Assembly: GCA_024364735.1 (NCBI GenBank)
Contig: JAGFNQ010009511.1
Coordinates: forward strand, 236,651-300,650
Origin: Boesenbergia rotunda
Taxonomy: Eukaryota > Streptophyta > Magnoliopsida > Zingiberales > Zingiberaceae
Direction: 5' to 3'
DNA: 64,000 nt
A model generated the notes under the pieces. That model was not told where the DNA came from, made no database searches, and saw only the letters and a list, made by a program, of their open reading frames with translations. A program made the translations under genes and the position numbers. Shown piece after piece: positions 1-11,476 of this stretch (position 1 is the stretch's first letter; every line of letters starts with the position of its first letter).

Positions 1-924
1 TTTTTCTAAGTGTCCTAAAAATTCTCCAACCTCAAGTAAGTACTATTTAAAAATCTGATAAGCCAAAAGAAATTTTAGAAAGTGACGGCGTAGATAAGAA
101 AAAAAATGATAGTATTTTAAAAAAAAATACTTATGTTTTCAAAAGGGTTTTGAAATTAAAGTGTATGAAAACATGTTTGAAATATTCAATAATTCCTTTT
201 AGTAACCTGACACAGTCATTGGAAGCTTATTGACTACAAGTACTCTTCCTTTGAGTCTTTAGGGTTTGGTTCAGATCAAAACGAATTATTTAACAATTTC
301 AAAAATAATTTTTAAAAAACTTGTCAGAGAATTTTCATTTGACTTAGACTCCTCCTAAATTTGACACATCCTAGGAGTCCTTGTAGATCATTAAGTAGAC
401 CTCCTCTGTGTCTTTAGAGTTTATCATAAATCAAATGAACAATAATTTTCAGGAAGATCAATTTCAAAACCACAATTTGGAAAGAATATAATTTTTAAAG
501 TATACGCTTTTTTGGAAACACAAGTGATAGTAATTTAAAGCACAATTTTCGAAAAGTCTTTTCAAATAATAGGAAATTTTTTTTAAAAGAGTGAAAACAC
601 TCCCCCTGCACTCGATACCGTTTGACTCTATCTAAGTGCCTTAAGGAACTTTAGTGTTGTCCTACGAGGCTTGTGTCTAATTGTGTGAGTCAAATAATTT
701 TTAAAAGACTATACTTTTTGAAAACATATAATATATAATCAATCAGACAAGCATGAATTTTATAAAAATATTATTATGATGAAGCACTATTTTGAAAATA
801 TATTTTTAGAAAAATATTCTAACAATTTTGACAAACAATTTTGAAAACTATTTTTCAATTTATTAGTCCTTAGCATCTCACCCATTCTAGAGTCTCAATA
901 CAGCAAGCATGGTTGCCTTATGAG
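1..924 (-). mobile_element. Element G, 3' non-coding tail (continues off the left edge)
   Basis: This AT-rich stretch has no credible ORF. On the minus strand it continues element G, which was interrupted when A inserted at 924/29226. The minus-strand sequence around 871-885 gives GTGAGATGC, the right arm of a hairpin whose left arm (GCATCTCAC on the minus strand) lies just beyond A's other end near 29236-29244. The rest resembles the A/T-rich tails of the D elements (AAGTACTTAC-like words, a short purine tract near 600). G's second LTR is not reached. Confidence 0.6.
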
Positions 925-1192
925 TGTTGGGGCAATCGGCCCTGAGATGATCTGGAGGATCATGATATTTTGATGTGTGACCAATATGGTTAAGTTAGGA
1001 TGTGTGTTGTTCTCATATGTGTACATGAGTGTGTAGGTGTACAGGTACACATGGACTTGGTTGATGTCTTCAGGTGAAGGATGACATGGAAGCAAGTTGG
1101 AGGCTTGCGTGCGCATCCGAGGGACCATTGGATAGCAGAGATGATGAGTCGAGGGACGTGGACTTTGAGGCGTACGTGAAGGGTGGCATGGA

Positions 1193-3489
1193 TGTTAGTG
1201 ATATGAGAGAAATATCCTAAGGCAATCGCCTTATGATTGTAAACATTTATTTTAATAAATGAAAATTCACTATTTGAGTATACATCTTTGTGTCTTTGAT
1301 TGGGATCTTAAACTCATTTACTGAATGTCCGCAATATAATTCACAGCATGAGAGAATTTGTGATGAGTTCACAACTAGTGATTATCTCTACATGTGCAAT
1401 TGTGAAGTATTGAAATTATCCCTAGTCGATGAATTGATAAATACGGACACTATCAATTCTGTTGAGACTAGCATGGGTTATTCTCTAATCAGCAGATTCT
1501 CACTGGCTGGTGACATTGGGATGTCCGGAGATAAACATGGATGCTAGTTAAGGGAACTAGTTCATTGAAGTGACTGGCTGTAAAACTTCACATGGTAGTC
1601 TATATATAGACATGTCAGTGAAGTTCTTACTGCAGCTTAAGTGCGATGTTCCTTTGACTTGCGGTGTTCAAGTCATCTTGGTCATGGAGACTTATGCTTT
1701 AACATCTTAAGCAAGCATCTCTAAGGAGGTGTGGACCCAGGATGGTTGGGTATAAGCCGAAGTGCCCGAAGATGTTTGAACAGCCTACAAAGGATTCACC
1801 ACTCCTTGCGAGGAGATGTATACCCAAGGCCTATCGTCGGATTGTTACTCAAAGCCTCTGGCCAGAGCAAGACATGTTTAGAGTATGAGTCTCTTAAATA
1901 CATGTGAGTAATTAGAAATCCAAAGGATGAGAGAACGTTACTTGGGCTAGGTGTGACATAGTCAGCCTAGTGGGGACTGACACACATAGACCATGTCCTG
2001 AACCAAGTGGGTATAAGATGGTGAAGGGAATGAGACACGATTCATTAAAGCTGCTGAAGGGTTTCAGAATTATTTCTGAGGTCAACCGTTGATCTTTCGA
2101 TTAATTGGGGATCATGATGTATTACTAGGTGCCACTCATGATCGTTCTATAATTGATGAATTATAGACGGCCAACATAAATCGAAAGCCTATTTAGTCAC
2201 ACGCACTACGAGTAATCCTAGGGATTTAAAACGAGTTGAAAATTGGATTTTCCTATCAAGAGAAATAAGTCGAATCTGAATTTATCAGAGGCGTATCGGA
2301 AGCTTAAAATGGCTAAGTCTTTTGAAGGCTTATTGGGCGAATTAAATGAGTTTAATTCGCGAGGGCTTTGGCTTGGTGTGGCCGGCCAAAGAGGGTGCCC
2401 AACCTCTTTGGTTTGGCCGACCACCACAAGGGGAGAAAACCAATTAATTTGGTTTAAATTATAAAATAAATCAAGCACGATTTATTTTATAAAATTATGG
2501 ATAAATAAATTAATTTATATAAAGAGATTTATATAAATAAATTTATATAAAGAAAATTGTAGAAATTTATTCTTTTTATGGAAATTAAAATAAACCATGA
2601 ATTGGTTTAATTTTAATTTATAAAATCAAGTATGAATTGATTTTTCCATGATAAGAAAATTTTATACAAATTTTATTCCATAATTAAAAAGAGAGATGTA
2701 TTTGTTTTATTATAAAATTAGTTATAATAAAACTTGGCATAACGGAATAATTAATAAGAAAATTTATAAGATAAATTTCTTATGAAAATTTATTCCGTTA
2801 ATTCCGTTAAAGGGGAGACATGGCAAGGGAGAGGCTACTATATAAAGGAACCAAGGCTAGGCTTGAATTCCTCAATTGAATTAATCAAGAGATTAAGAAG
2901 TTCTCTCTCTCTCTCTCACTCTCTCCCTCTCTCTCTCTAGGGCCGGCGCCCACCCTATCTCTCTCTAGGGCCGGCGCCCCTTCTCTCTCTAGGGCTGGCG
3001 CCCCTTTCTCCCTCTACGGCTGGCGCCACCTCCCTTGCCGTGAGCCTCCACCAAGACGAAGCGGATCACGACTCCTTCTTCCCTTCACGGAATCTTGATT
3101 CCGTTATTTGGTGGTTAGTTTCCATATCTCTCTCTTGATATTCTAGTTGTGCTTTTGGAGAATCTAGTAGTTCTCGTCGGCACAAAACTCGTGGCTTTGC
3201 GAAGTCATCCCGAAGAGAACTCGGCGTGGACGCGAATAGAGGCGGAGCTTCCAAGGGACGCTACGGTTGGATCTCGTCCCTTACTTCAAGTTACACGAGG
3301 TACAAAGTAAATTAGTTTACTTTTTCGTAAAATTTTAATTTATGATCATGTCCACACATCATAAGGTCGCATGCTAGATACGTGGTTAAAAATAATTTAA
3401 GAAATTATTTATGCTAATTCTTCCGCTGCACGTAAATATTTTAAAATTTACGAACCCGTATCCTTGTCAACATGCACCCGGTCCCAACA
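1193..3489 (+). mobile_element. Solo LTR of family C (copy C1)
   Basis: Runs from TGTTAGTG to GTCCCAACA and is flanked by ATGGA (1188-1192 and 3490-3494). The 2297 bp contain no primer site, gag or pol, so it is read as a solo LTR. TATATAAAGG at 2839-2848 is a good TATA box, followed by a CT-rich leader (about 2900-2940) with repeated GGGCCGGCGCCC units (2940-3025). A TGGCCGGCCAA palindrome lies near 2379. Related copies are at 7664-9773 (reversed) and 16905-19186. The superfamily is not determinable from an LTR alone. Confidence 0.85.
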
Positions 3490-3698
3490 ATGGAGGCAAG
3501 CTGGAGGCTTGCGTGCGCATCCGAGGGACGATGGCCAAAGATCAAGAGGGCGTGAAGGCAACGGTCAAGGCTGCTGGTGAAGAGTCAACTGAGTTGTGAG
3601 AGTCTGAGTATGAGTGTTTGTACTCAGGGGCTAAGCCGGGAGGGTTTGAGTGAGGAGTGACATGTACTCGGGAGTGTAACCCTAGGCTTAGATGTGCA

Positions 3699-3857
3699 CC
3701 AGTCAACTGCCCCAGGGGCAGTCGACTGATGTAGGCTGGAACAGGCTGGCAGATTCGAACGTTGTACTGTAACGGTCGAATCTGAGTGGGACCAGTCGAC
3801 TGCCCTAGGGGCAGTCGACTGGTAGCTACTGTTTCAGATTCGAGCCATATTTAAAGG
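3699..3857 (+). promoter_or_regulatory. A LTR promoter: CAGTCGACTG palindromes and TATA-like box
   Basis: Two double palindromes of the form CCAGTCGACTG-N-CAGTCGACTGG occupy 3699-3729 and 3792-3822. Between them lies an inverted repeat (GATTCGAACGTT ... AACGGTCGAATC, about 3770-3802). A TATA-like CATATTTAAAGG is at 3847-3857. The same layout occurs in the 3' LTR (28746-28884) and in the E and F LTRs. Core-promoter function is inferred from position. Confidence 0.6.
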
Positions 3858-4199
3858 GGCTCATTTCCTACCATCTTCTTTGACGAAACTTGCTTGGGTA
3901 AAGTGAGTTAGTAGTCTTTTGTGCCCAGATAGTGTCCAAGAGATTGTGGCGAGGTTTCTCCACCCACAAGGAGCGACGAGGGCTAGCCGGAGGTTATCCG
4001 GGGATTGATCCACTGATGGATTCTTAGATTAGTCACCTGTCCGGGGTGGATACCAAGTAAATCTTCTGTGTTAGCATTGGTTAGTATTTATTTTATTATT
4101 TTTATTGTATATTCCGCTGTGCAACTAACTGTGTAGGAAGCAAGGGGTTCGAAAATCGCTATTCACCCCCCCTCTAGTGGACACAATCGATCCTACAAT

Positions 4200-4210
4200 T
4201 GGTATCAGAG
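4200..4210 (+). other. Primer-binding site of element A (initiator tRNA-Met)
   Basis: TGGTATCAGAG, complementary to the 3' end of plant initiator tRNA-Met, two bases after the LTR end. This is the normal minus-strand priming site of Ty1/copia elements. Confidence 0.9.
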
Positions 4211-4268
4211 TAAAGGCCCGCTCTTGATCGGACTAACCGCCGAGGGAGCACACGCTAGAGAAAGAAGA

Positions 4269-5892
4269 ATGATGGAAGAAAAACTTGGGGAAGATATAAA
4301 CTCACCACCACCGTATGAGCATGAAGATTTTGATTATTGGAAAGCTAGAATGAAGATGTGGCTCGGCATGGATTGGGAGTGCGTAATGGTGATAGAAGAA
4401 CCATTTGAGACCCCTAAGGACAAGCATGGAAAGAAGCTCCGGCCTATGTATTGGACCAAGGAGCAACAAGAACAAGCAAGGGCCAATGAGAAGGTAATCA
4501 ATATTTTGGTTAATATTTTACCTACTAATATTTTGGGTGATGTAGGAAATTATAAAAATACATATGAGTTGTGGAATAAATTGGAAAAGTATCGTGAGAA
4601 CCCTACACAAACTCAAGGAGTAAAGGAGTCCGAAGAAATAAGCTCAAGTGTCCAAAAAAGTCAAAGGGAAAAAGAATTATCGACATTATCAAGTAAAGTG
4701 GAGGAATCGAGTGAAAAAGGATCCACCTTATCCGAAGAAAAAGAAAAAGTATCAATATCAAGGGTTGAGGGGGAGGAGAAGCCCTCATCCCCACAAGGGC
4801 AAGAGAAGACTTCCACCTCCACCAAAGCTAAACTAAAAGAGCATATCATATGCTTTGGTTGCAATAAAAAGGGGCACTACAAGGATAAGTGCCCACTAGA
4901 TAAAAAGAAGGAAATTCCTAAGCCCAAATCTATTCAATTTAAATCCCATATGGGTTGTAGGAATGAGGAAGCTCAAAACAAAAGAAGGAGAATTCGATGC
5001 TTCACATGTGGGGAGCTCGGACATTATCATACAAAATGTCCAAGAAGTGGAGAGCTCAAGAAGATGGAGCACCTTAGGAAATGAGAGAAAGAAGAAAGGA
5101 AGAGGAGCACTCATCAAGGGGGAGCCCCAAGGGTAAGGGAGGTAACCTCTAACTCTACTTATGCTTCAAATTCTTCCATGAATGCTCAAAATGCTTGTAC
5201 GAATGATAGAATTAATAACAATTGCTTGCCTATGCGTGTCTTTGGTTTTAAATATCATGATAGGAATAGAAACACTTTTGTGTGCCAAAATACCAAAAAT
5301 CCTATGTTTCATAATAAATCTAGGAATTCTAGAACTAAGGACCAAGGCATAATCCCTAAGAGAGGGAGAAATGCCTAGACAAATAAGTAGACCTAGAAAT
5401 GATCAAGTTAGGTCTAGTGATCCTAAGGTTAGGAAGTTAGAAAAGGAAAATTAAGTTTTAAGAGCAAAACTCGATAAGTTAGAAAGAAACCTAGGTAGAG
5501 ACATTCAAGGGTCCAAGAGATTGAACATGATATCAAAGGACCAAAATCATAGAGAAGATAGGCTGGGTCTAGGATACCTCCCTAGGAGGGCTCATATTGA
5601 TAGAATGTCATATTCAAAGATGCTCTATAACTATGGTAGAGAAAAAGTAAAAAATGACAAAGAAAAGCCATTTGAAGGAAAAGAAAAGAAATTAACTAAG
5701 GAAAAAGTCTATAGGGTCAAGAGAGTGATAGTGGAAGGTCAAGAGGCACCGGAGGAGTACCAGTGTGGTCTTGCCTTTGTAGAAGAGTTACCTAGGGAAG
5801 TAAATAGGGCTAGGAGCTCAAGGGAGAGCTCTAGAAGCCAAAATGGGTTCTATGGTCAGTGGATCTCAGGTGGTTTCCTTCGAGAAAATTGA
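4269..5892 (+). pseudogene. Element A gag (decayed)
   Basis: Encodes a copia capsid-nucleocapsid protein. The ATG at 4269 is the first true start after the primer site. Residues 1-110 match the gag_pre/UBN2-type capsid domain (PPYEHEDFDYWKARMKMWL, later NTYELWNKLEKY). An acidic, Ser/Lys-rich linker follows, then two CX2CX4HX4C zinc knuckles (CFGCNKKGHYKDKC and CFTCGELGHYHTKC, about 4850-5040). The first frame stops at 5084. Gag-like coding resumes in other frames to 5892, with a coiled-coil segment broken by TAA at about 5452 and a GLGY motif (about 5567) that marks the gag C-terminus in B and D as well. No pol follows. Confidence 0.8.
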
Positions 5893-6615
5893 AGAGGACT
5901 ATAGGGTGTGCCAAGAGGTTTAAAAGGCAAAGGTTAGTCTTAATCCTAGAGAATTGGCATACTAAAGGGAGAATTATGGTGAAAAAGGAAGAAATCGGGA
6001 TTTTAATTGAGAAATTGGTTTCAATGCCTAAATACCATATAAATTGATGCTAAGAATGGATTATGAATGAGTATGGGAAGGAGCATCAAGGTGAGGTTAA
6101 AGTTAGAACTTTTGGGAAAGGTTTCATGATACAATTTAAAAAAAACTTGAGGTTTGTACCAATCTTGAAATTCGGGATAATTTTGATTGAAATTATATTT
6201 TTCCCAAATAGACTTAGGATCCACAAATCCATCCATGAAATTTCATAATTTTTGGGAATTTGTGGAATTAGTTAGACATTTCTGAAGTTTGGATTGGAAA
6301 TCTGAAATTCAGAATATCAGACACCAGTCGACTGGCTGAAGGCCAGTCGACTGGGAAAACCCACAATATGTAATTACACTCCAGGGGCAGTCGACTGGTA
6401 CGCAAGATCTATAAAAGAAAAGGGCGCGCGCGGGAGAAGCCAAACTCCAGGGTTTTGGCGATTTCCCGGCGTTCATCTCCTCTCCCACATTCCTCCTTCA
6501 TCCTTAGGCCCTTCCAAGCCCTAAAATCCCTCTCTGAATCCTCCTCTAACCCCGATCTACCTCTAGGGTTGGTGGAAAACTCCTCTTCTCAAGCCATTTT
6601 CTCAAAACCAACAAC
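5893..6615 (+). promoter_or_regulatory. Internal promoter-like block upstream of A ORF2
   Basis: No gene lies here. From 6301 there is a TCTGAAATTCAGA element, then CCAGTCGACTGG at 6324-6335 and 6343-6354, CAGTCGACTGG at 6388-6398, and TATAAAAG at 6410-6417. A GC-rich then C-rich leader leads to the ORF2 ATG at 6616. The palindrome is the one in A's own LTR upstream of its TATA-like box, so this looks like a second promoter serving ORF2. Promoter activity is inferred. Confidence 0.55.
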
Positions 6616-9600
6616 ATGAAAAGATTAGCAAAGAGGTATAATGATTTAAGATTTATTTCTTCATTTAAACTTTGTATTGATACTAATATGATGTTTTGTG
6701 TATGTTTTCTTTGGTATTTTCTCTTTTGGGGGGTTATCTTGGTATTCATGCATGTGTTTGGTATATTAGGGTTGTGTCTAAGAGATCTAGGGGTGAAGGT
6801 TCATCCCGTCCAGGTCCACAAGCTCCAGAAGAGGCAATATTTAGGAGCTTAGAGTGTAAAAAGAGGTTTGAAGAGAATGAGTTTGTTCCATTGCATTGTC
6901 GGTACCTAAACAAAGCCTATTTCCAAGAGAACGCACCATAAATTATTGAGATGGTGACTCACTTTGGCATAGAACAATTGGTATACTGTCAACATGACAT
7001 TAACATTGATCTATGCAAGGAGTTCTATGCAAATTTGACTTGTATTGATTCAGAAAATAATATTTATGAATCAAGAGTGGTCAGCGTTACCATTCCCTTC
7101 ACAGCCATGAGTTTAGCCAGTTTCTTAGAGTGTCGGGCATCAAACAATGTCAATACCTATTTTCCCAATGTTATTGAGCCGCTTGAGTTTCCAGACGTCA
7201 CCATCGATCAGATTCATCTGCACTATTTTAGAAGACATAGGCATGAATCTGAGCGTACCTTTGATGCAAAGCCCATGAGTCCATTTAGCCATGTTCTATA
7301 CAAGATTGTTGTAGAATGTATCCTACCCATTGTTACTAAGGGGAGGGCAAGGATTCAATTGCCTCACTTAGTAATGATGTATGCTCTTGAGCGAAGGTTG
7401 GACATAGATGTGTCTTTGCATATATTTGCCTCAATTTGTCACTTTTCCCAGAGCGTTAATAGGAAAATCTATATGCCTTTCTGCCATATGTTGATTGAGT
7501 TTTTCCAGTTACGATTCGGTATTCGTGTCACCAGTGGTCAGGTTAGGCACCTGTCCAAGGACTATGATCAAATTGGCACACGCTAATTGTCCTTGGCAGG
7601 TATTGAGAGTAGGCAGGGGACCTTTGTTTGGAGGGATCGCCCGGAGGCCGCTGACGCAGATGATGTTGAGACCGGGTGCATGTTGACATAGATGCGGGTT
7701 CATAATTTTAAAATTAATTACGTGCAGTCGAAGGTTTAGCATAAATAATTTCTCAAATTATTTAACCACACATCTAACCATGCAATTTTATCTTGTGTAG
7801 ACATGATCATATATTTGAAATTTTGGAGAAACATAAACTAATTTACGTTTTACCTCGCATAACTCGAAGGAAGGGACGAGATCCAACCGTAAGCATCCCT
7901 TGGAAGCTCCGCCACTATTCACGTCCACGCCGAGTATCTTCGGGATGACTTCGCAAAGCCACGAGTTTCGTGTTCTCGAGAACTACTAGATTCTCCGAGA
8001 ATGCGACAAGAAAAACCAAGAGAGAAGTCGGAAGACTAACCACAAAAGGATGGCCGGCTGGTGTTCCTTCTTGGGGCTGGTTGGCGCACGGCAAGAAGGG
8101 AGAAGAGAAGGAGAGAAAGAGAGGGAGAGATCCTTTGCCTTCATCTCTACGATTATCACCCAAGCCTTGCCTTGGGTCCTTTATATAGTGGCCTCTCAAC
8201 CATCAAGCCTCTCAAATATGGAATAACTTATTCCATCATGCCAAGTTTGATTTTATATCATGGTTAAAATCATATTTTAATTCATGATAAAAAATAATTA
8301 AGTCTCTTCTCTCCTATGGAATAAATTTCCTTATCATGGTAAATCAATCCATGATTGATTTTATAAAATAAATCAATCCATGGTTCATTTTAATTTCCAT
8401 GAAAAATAAACCAAACCTTGGTTTATTATATAAAAATTTATATCATCCATAATTTTATAAAACAAACCACACTTGGTTTATTTTATAAATTGAACCAAAA
8501 ACTTGGTTCTCTCCCTTTGTTGTGGCCGGCCAAGCAAAGAGGATGGAGGCCCTCTTTGGCCGGCCCATCCAAGCCAAGCCCCAATGAATTAAACTTATTT
8601 AATTCATCTATTAAGTCTTCAAAAGACTTTAGCTATTTTACGCTTCCGATGCGTCTCTGAAAAATTCAGATTCGACTTATCGTTTGGCTCAACCAAACTT
8701 AATCTCTCTTGATTGGAAAATCCAATTTTCAACTCGTTTTAAATCCCTCAGATTACTCGTAGTGCGTGTGACTAAATAGGCTTTCGATTTATGTTGGCCG
8801 TCTATAATTAATCAATTACAGAACGATCATGAGTGGCACCTAGTAGTACATCATGATCCCCAATTAATCGAAAGATCAACGGTTGACCTCAGAAATAATG
8901 CTGAAACCCTTCAGCAGCTATAATGAATCGTGCCCCATTCCCTTCACCATCTTATACCCACTTGGTTCAGGACATGGTCTATGTGTGTTAGTCCCCACTA
9001 GGCTGACTACGTCACACCTAGCCCAAGTAACGTTTTCTCGTCCTACGGATTCTAATTACTCTTATGTATTTAAGATATTCATACTCTGAACATGTCATGC
9101 TCTGGCCAAAGGCTTCGAGTAACAATCCGACGATAGGCCTTGGGTATACATCTCCTCGCAAGGAGTGGTGAATCCTTTGTAGGCTATTCAAACATCTTCG
9201 GGCACTTCGGCTTATACACAATCATCCTGGGTCCACACCTCCTTGGAGATGCTTGCTTAAGATGTCAAAGTATAAGTCTCCATGACCAAGATGACTTGAA
9301 CACCGTAAGTCAAAGGAACATCGCACTTAAGCTATAGTAAGAACTTCACTGACATATCTATATGTAGACTACCATATGAAGTTTTACAGCCAGTCACTCC
9401 AATGAACTAGTTCCCTTAACTAGCATTCATGTTTATCTCCGGACATCTCAATGTCACCAGCCAGTGAGAATCAGCTGATTAGAGAATAACCCATGCTAGT
9501 CTCAACAGAATTGATAGTATTCGTATTTATCAATTCATCGACTAGGGACAATTTCAATACTTCACAATTGCACATGTAGAGATAATCACTAGTTGTGAAT

Positions 9601-10039
9601 TCATCACAAATTCTCTCATGTTGTGAATTGTATTGCGGGCATTCAGTAAATGAGTTTAAGATCTCAATCAAATACACAAACATGTATACTCAAATAGTGA
9701 ATATTCATTATTAAAATAAATGATTACAATCATAAGGCGATTGCCTTAGGACACTTCTCTCATATCACTAACAGATGAGGAGCCTGGCGAGCTGGTCACA
9801 CGTGCAGAGTTCACCCAGCTTCGATCCGATGTCCACAGGCTTCAGGAGGAGGCTCACGTCATTCGTGAGGATATTCACGGACTTCGGCAGACGAGCAGAG
9901 GCTTGAGACAAAAGTTGATAGGATTACCAGCCGCCAGGATGACATGTACGAGATGATGCTGCAGTGGCATCTCACTTTTCAGGGTCCTCCTCCTCCTCCT
10001 CCTCCACCTCCAGGCGGTGACGATCACATGTTCTTCTGA
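6616..10039 (+). pseudogene. Element A ORF2: spliced plant-transposon-protein/env-like gene, interrupted
   Basis: Exon 1 is 6616-6635 (20 nt), followed by a GT-AG intron 6636-6769. Exon 2 starts at 6770 in phase 2 and is in frame with the ATG at 6951. The body has the pattern EFYANL ... ILPIVTKGRARIQLPHLVMM ... LDIDVSLHIFASI, seen in the ORF2s of B and D2 and resembling the 'putative plant transposon protein' domain. Breaks are TAA at 6939 (looks like CAA to TAA), TAA after 7583, and solo LTR C2 at 7664-9773 (target GATGA). Coding resumes at 9779 with a heptad-rich coiled coil, one frameshift near 9910, a proline run, and stop 10037-10039. No signal peptide or clear membrane segment is seen. 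Function unknown. Confidence 0.65.
7664..9773 (-). mobile_element. Solo LTR of family C, reversed (copy C2)
   Basis: On the plus strand it runs TGTTGAGACC ... CACTAACA, the reverse complement of C1/C3. It is flanked by GATGA at 7659-7663 and 9774-9778. Length 2110 bp. The minus-strand TATA box is at 8178-8187 (reads TATATAAAGG). The TTGGCCGGCC palindromes are at about 8520-8565. It sits inside the coding part of A ORF2. Confidence 0.85.
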
Positions 10040-10859
10040 CTAGTTGATGCAGCTTTTGGATGGTGGTTCTAGTATTGAGAGTGTTCTATTTTGATGTTTT
10101 ATTATACCTCTCAAACGCTTTATATTCTGATGATTGTATTTATTTGGATAGCTTCAGGGCTTTGGCCCTAGATACTCTTTTAGGTCTTATGTCATGGCCA
10201 TTTCTGTGTTTCTTGTGTGAAACATCTATGTATTACTCTATTTTGTAGATTTATGACATGTGACTTGCTTTATTAGTTTTCTATTAGGTTATTGAAATCT
10301 TATCATGATTAGATGCGGTTTTGAAACTGCTTGAAAATCTTTAAGTGCTAATGGACTGTTCTTTTATGATCCTTATGTATGTGTTCATGATATGATTTGG
10401 AAATTTTATATTGTTGTATTATCTAATATGGTTTAGTGGAAAATCAAATAATGGTTATATATATAGAAGGAATAATTATTTGGACTCAAAAGAAAAAGAG
10501 GGGGAGCTCTTGTCAAAATGGAAATATCTATATGAAAAAGGGAAGTTTGGAAATCATTTTTAATGACAAATGGAAGTGATAAAAAGTGGCAAACATAGGA
10601 TACCATGATTAGAGGTCAATATTGATACAAAGTTGACATTAATTTGAGAAGTTTGGAGTTTGCATCAAAAGTCAAGCACGGTTGATATTTTTCGTGAACC
10701 AAATTTTTCTAGGGTAGGGAGTACCTTAACAATCGTGTTTGCAAAGTTTCACATTTTTCCAAATTTTCTGGAATTTTTTATGCATTTCTGAATTTTGGCT
10801 GGAAATTCTGAAATTGTCGTATCAGCCGACTGCCCTGGGGGCAGTCGACTGGTAGGGTG
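10040..10859 (+). other. Element A tail, first part, with a third palindrome site
   Basis: Non-coding 3' region of A. It contains a purine run GAGGGGGAGCTC near 10498, one of several polypurine-like tracts seen in Sirevirus tails. Just before the end is GAAATTGTCGTATCAG followed by CAGCCGACTG and CAGTCGACTGG (10823-10852). Element B then inserted at 10860, immediately downstream of this palindrome. The tail resumes at 27923. Confidence 0.6.
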
Positions 10860-10988
10860 TGTTGATGCAGTCTGACCCTGATTGTTGTTTTGGTGTTGAC
10901 ATCGATTTTAGTTTAGGTTGATGAGATGATTGGGATTAAGTCCTGGTCGTGGACTAGGCATACCTAGTGGGACTAGGTTTGATGAAAT

Positions 10989-11362
10989 CCTAACTTGGAG
11001 GGTTAGGTGTGAGAAAATCTTAGCTTGGAGGGCTAGGTGTGAAAAGTTCTAACCTGGAGGGTTAGGTGTGGAAAAATGCTAGGTTGGAGGGCTAGGTGTG
11101 AAAAGTCTTAACCTGGAGGGTTAGGTGTGGAAAAATTCTAGCTTGGAGGGCTAGGTGTGGAAAAGTCCTAACCTGGAGGGTTAGGTGTGAAAAGTCCTGG
11201 CTTGGAGGGTCGGGTCGTAGCCTGGAGGGCTAGGTTGATGAAACCCTGGCTTGGAGGGCCAGGTCCTAGCCTAGAGGGCTAGGTTGATGAAATCCCGGCT
11301 TGGAGGGCCAGGTCCTAGCTTGGAGGGCTAGGTTGGATGAAATCCTAGCTTGGAGGGCTAGG
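10989..11362 (+). repeat. Array of covarying hairpins in the B LTR
   Basis: Roughly a dozen units such as CCTAGCTTGGAGGGCTAGG, CCTAACCTGGAGGGTTAGG and CCTGGCTTGGAGGGCCAGG, spaced by GTGTGAAAA-type linkers. Stem bases change on both sides together while the loop (TTGGAG or CTGGAG) stays fixed. The array recurs at 25757-26149 and, reversed, at about 16094-16560. Confidence 0.8.
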
Positions 11363-11476
11363 TTGAAGTCTCGGTGAGTGAGACTGAGCATGGAGTCTTG
11401 GTCCGAGGGACTGAGCACGAGTCAGGGGAGGCTGGGAGCCAGTTCTCTTGACTTAGAGTGGGTTTGGCCTAGCCTG

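Larger units (their letters stand above)
925..4197 (+). repeat. 5' LTR of element A, split by solo LTR C1
   Basis: Matches the 3' LTR at 28274-29225 almost base for base outside the inserted C1 (1193-3489 plus one 5-bp duplication). Net length is about 971 bp. Starts TGTTGG, ends GATCCTACA, and is followed two bases later by the primer-binding site. The region 3481-4197 holds the palindromes, a TATA-like box and the U5 end with a C-run (CACCCCCCCTCTAG) shared by all Sirevirus-like LTRs here. Confidence 0.85.

Noticed and set aside
4200..4210. tRNA gene fragment
   Set aside because: TGGTATCAGAG is a primer-binding site complementary to a tRNA end. No cloverleaf follows it.
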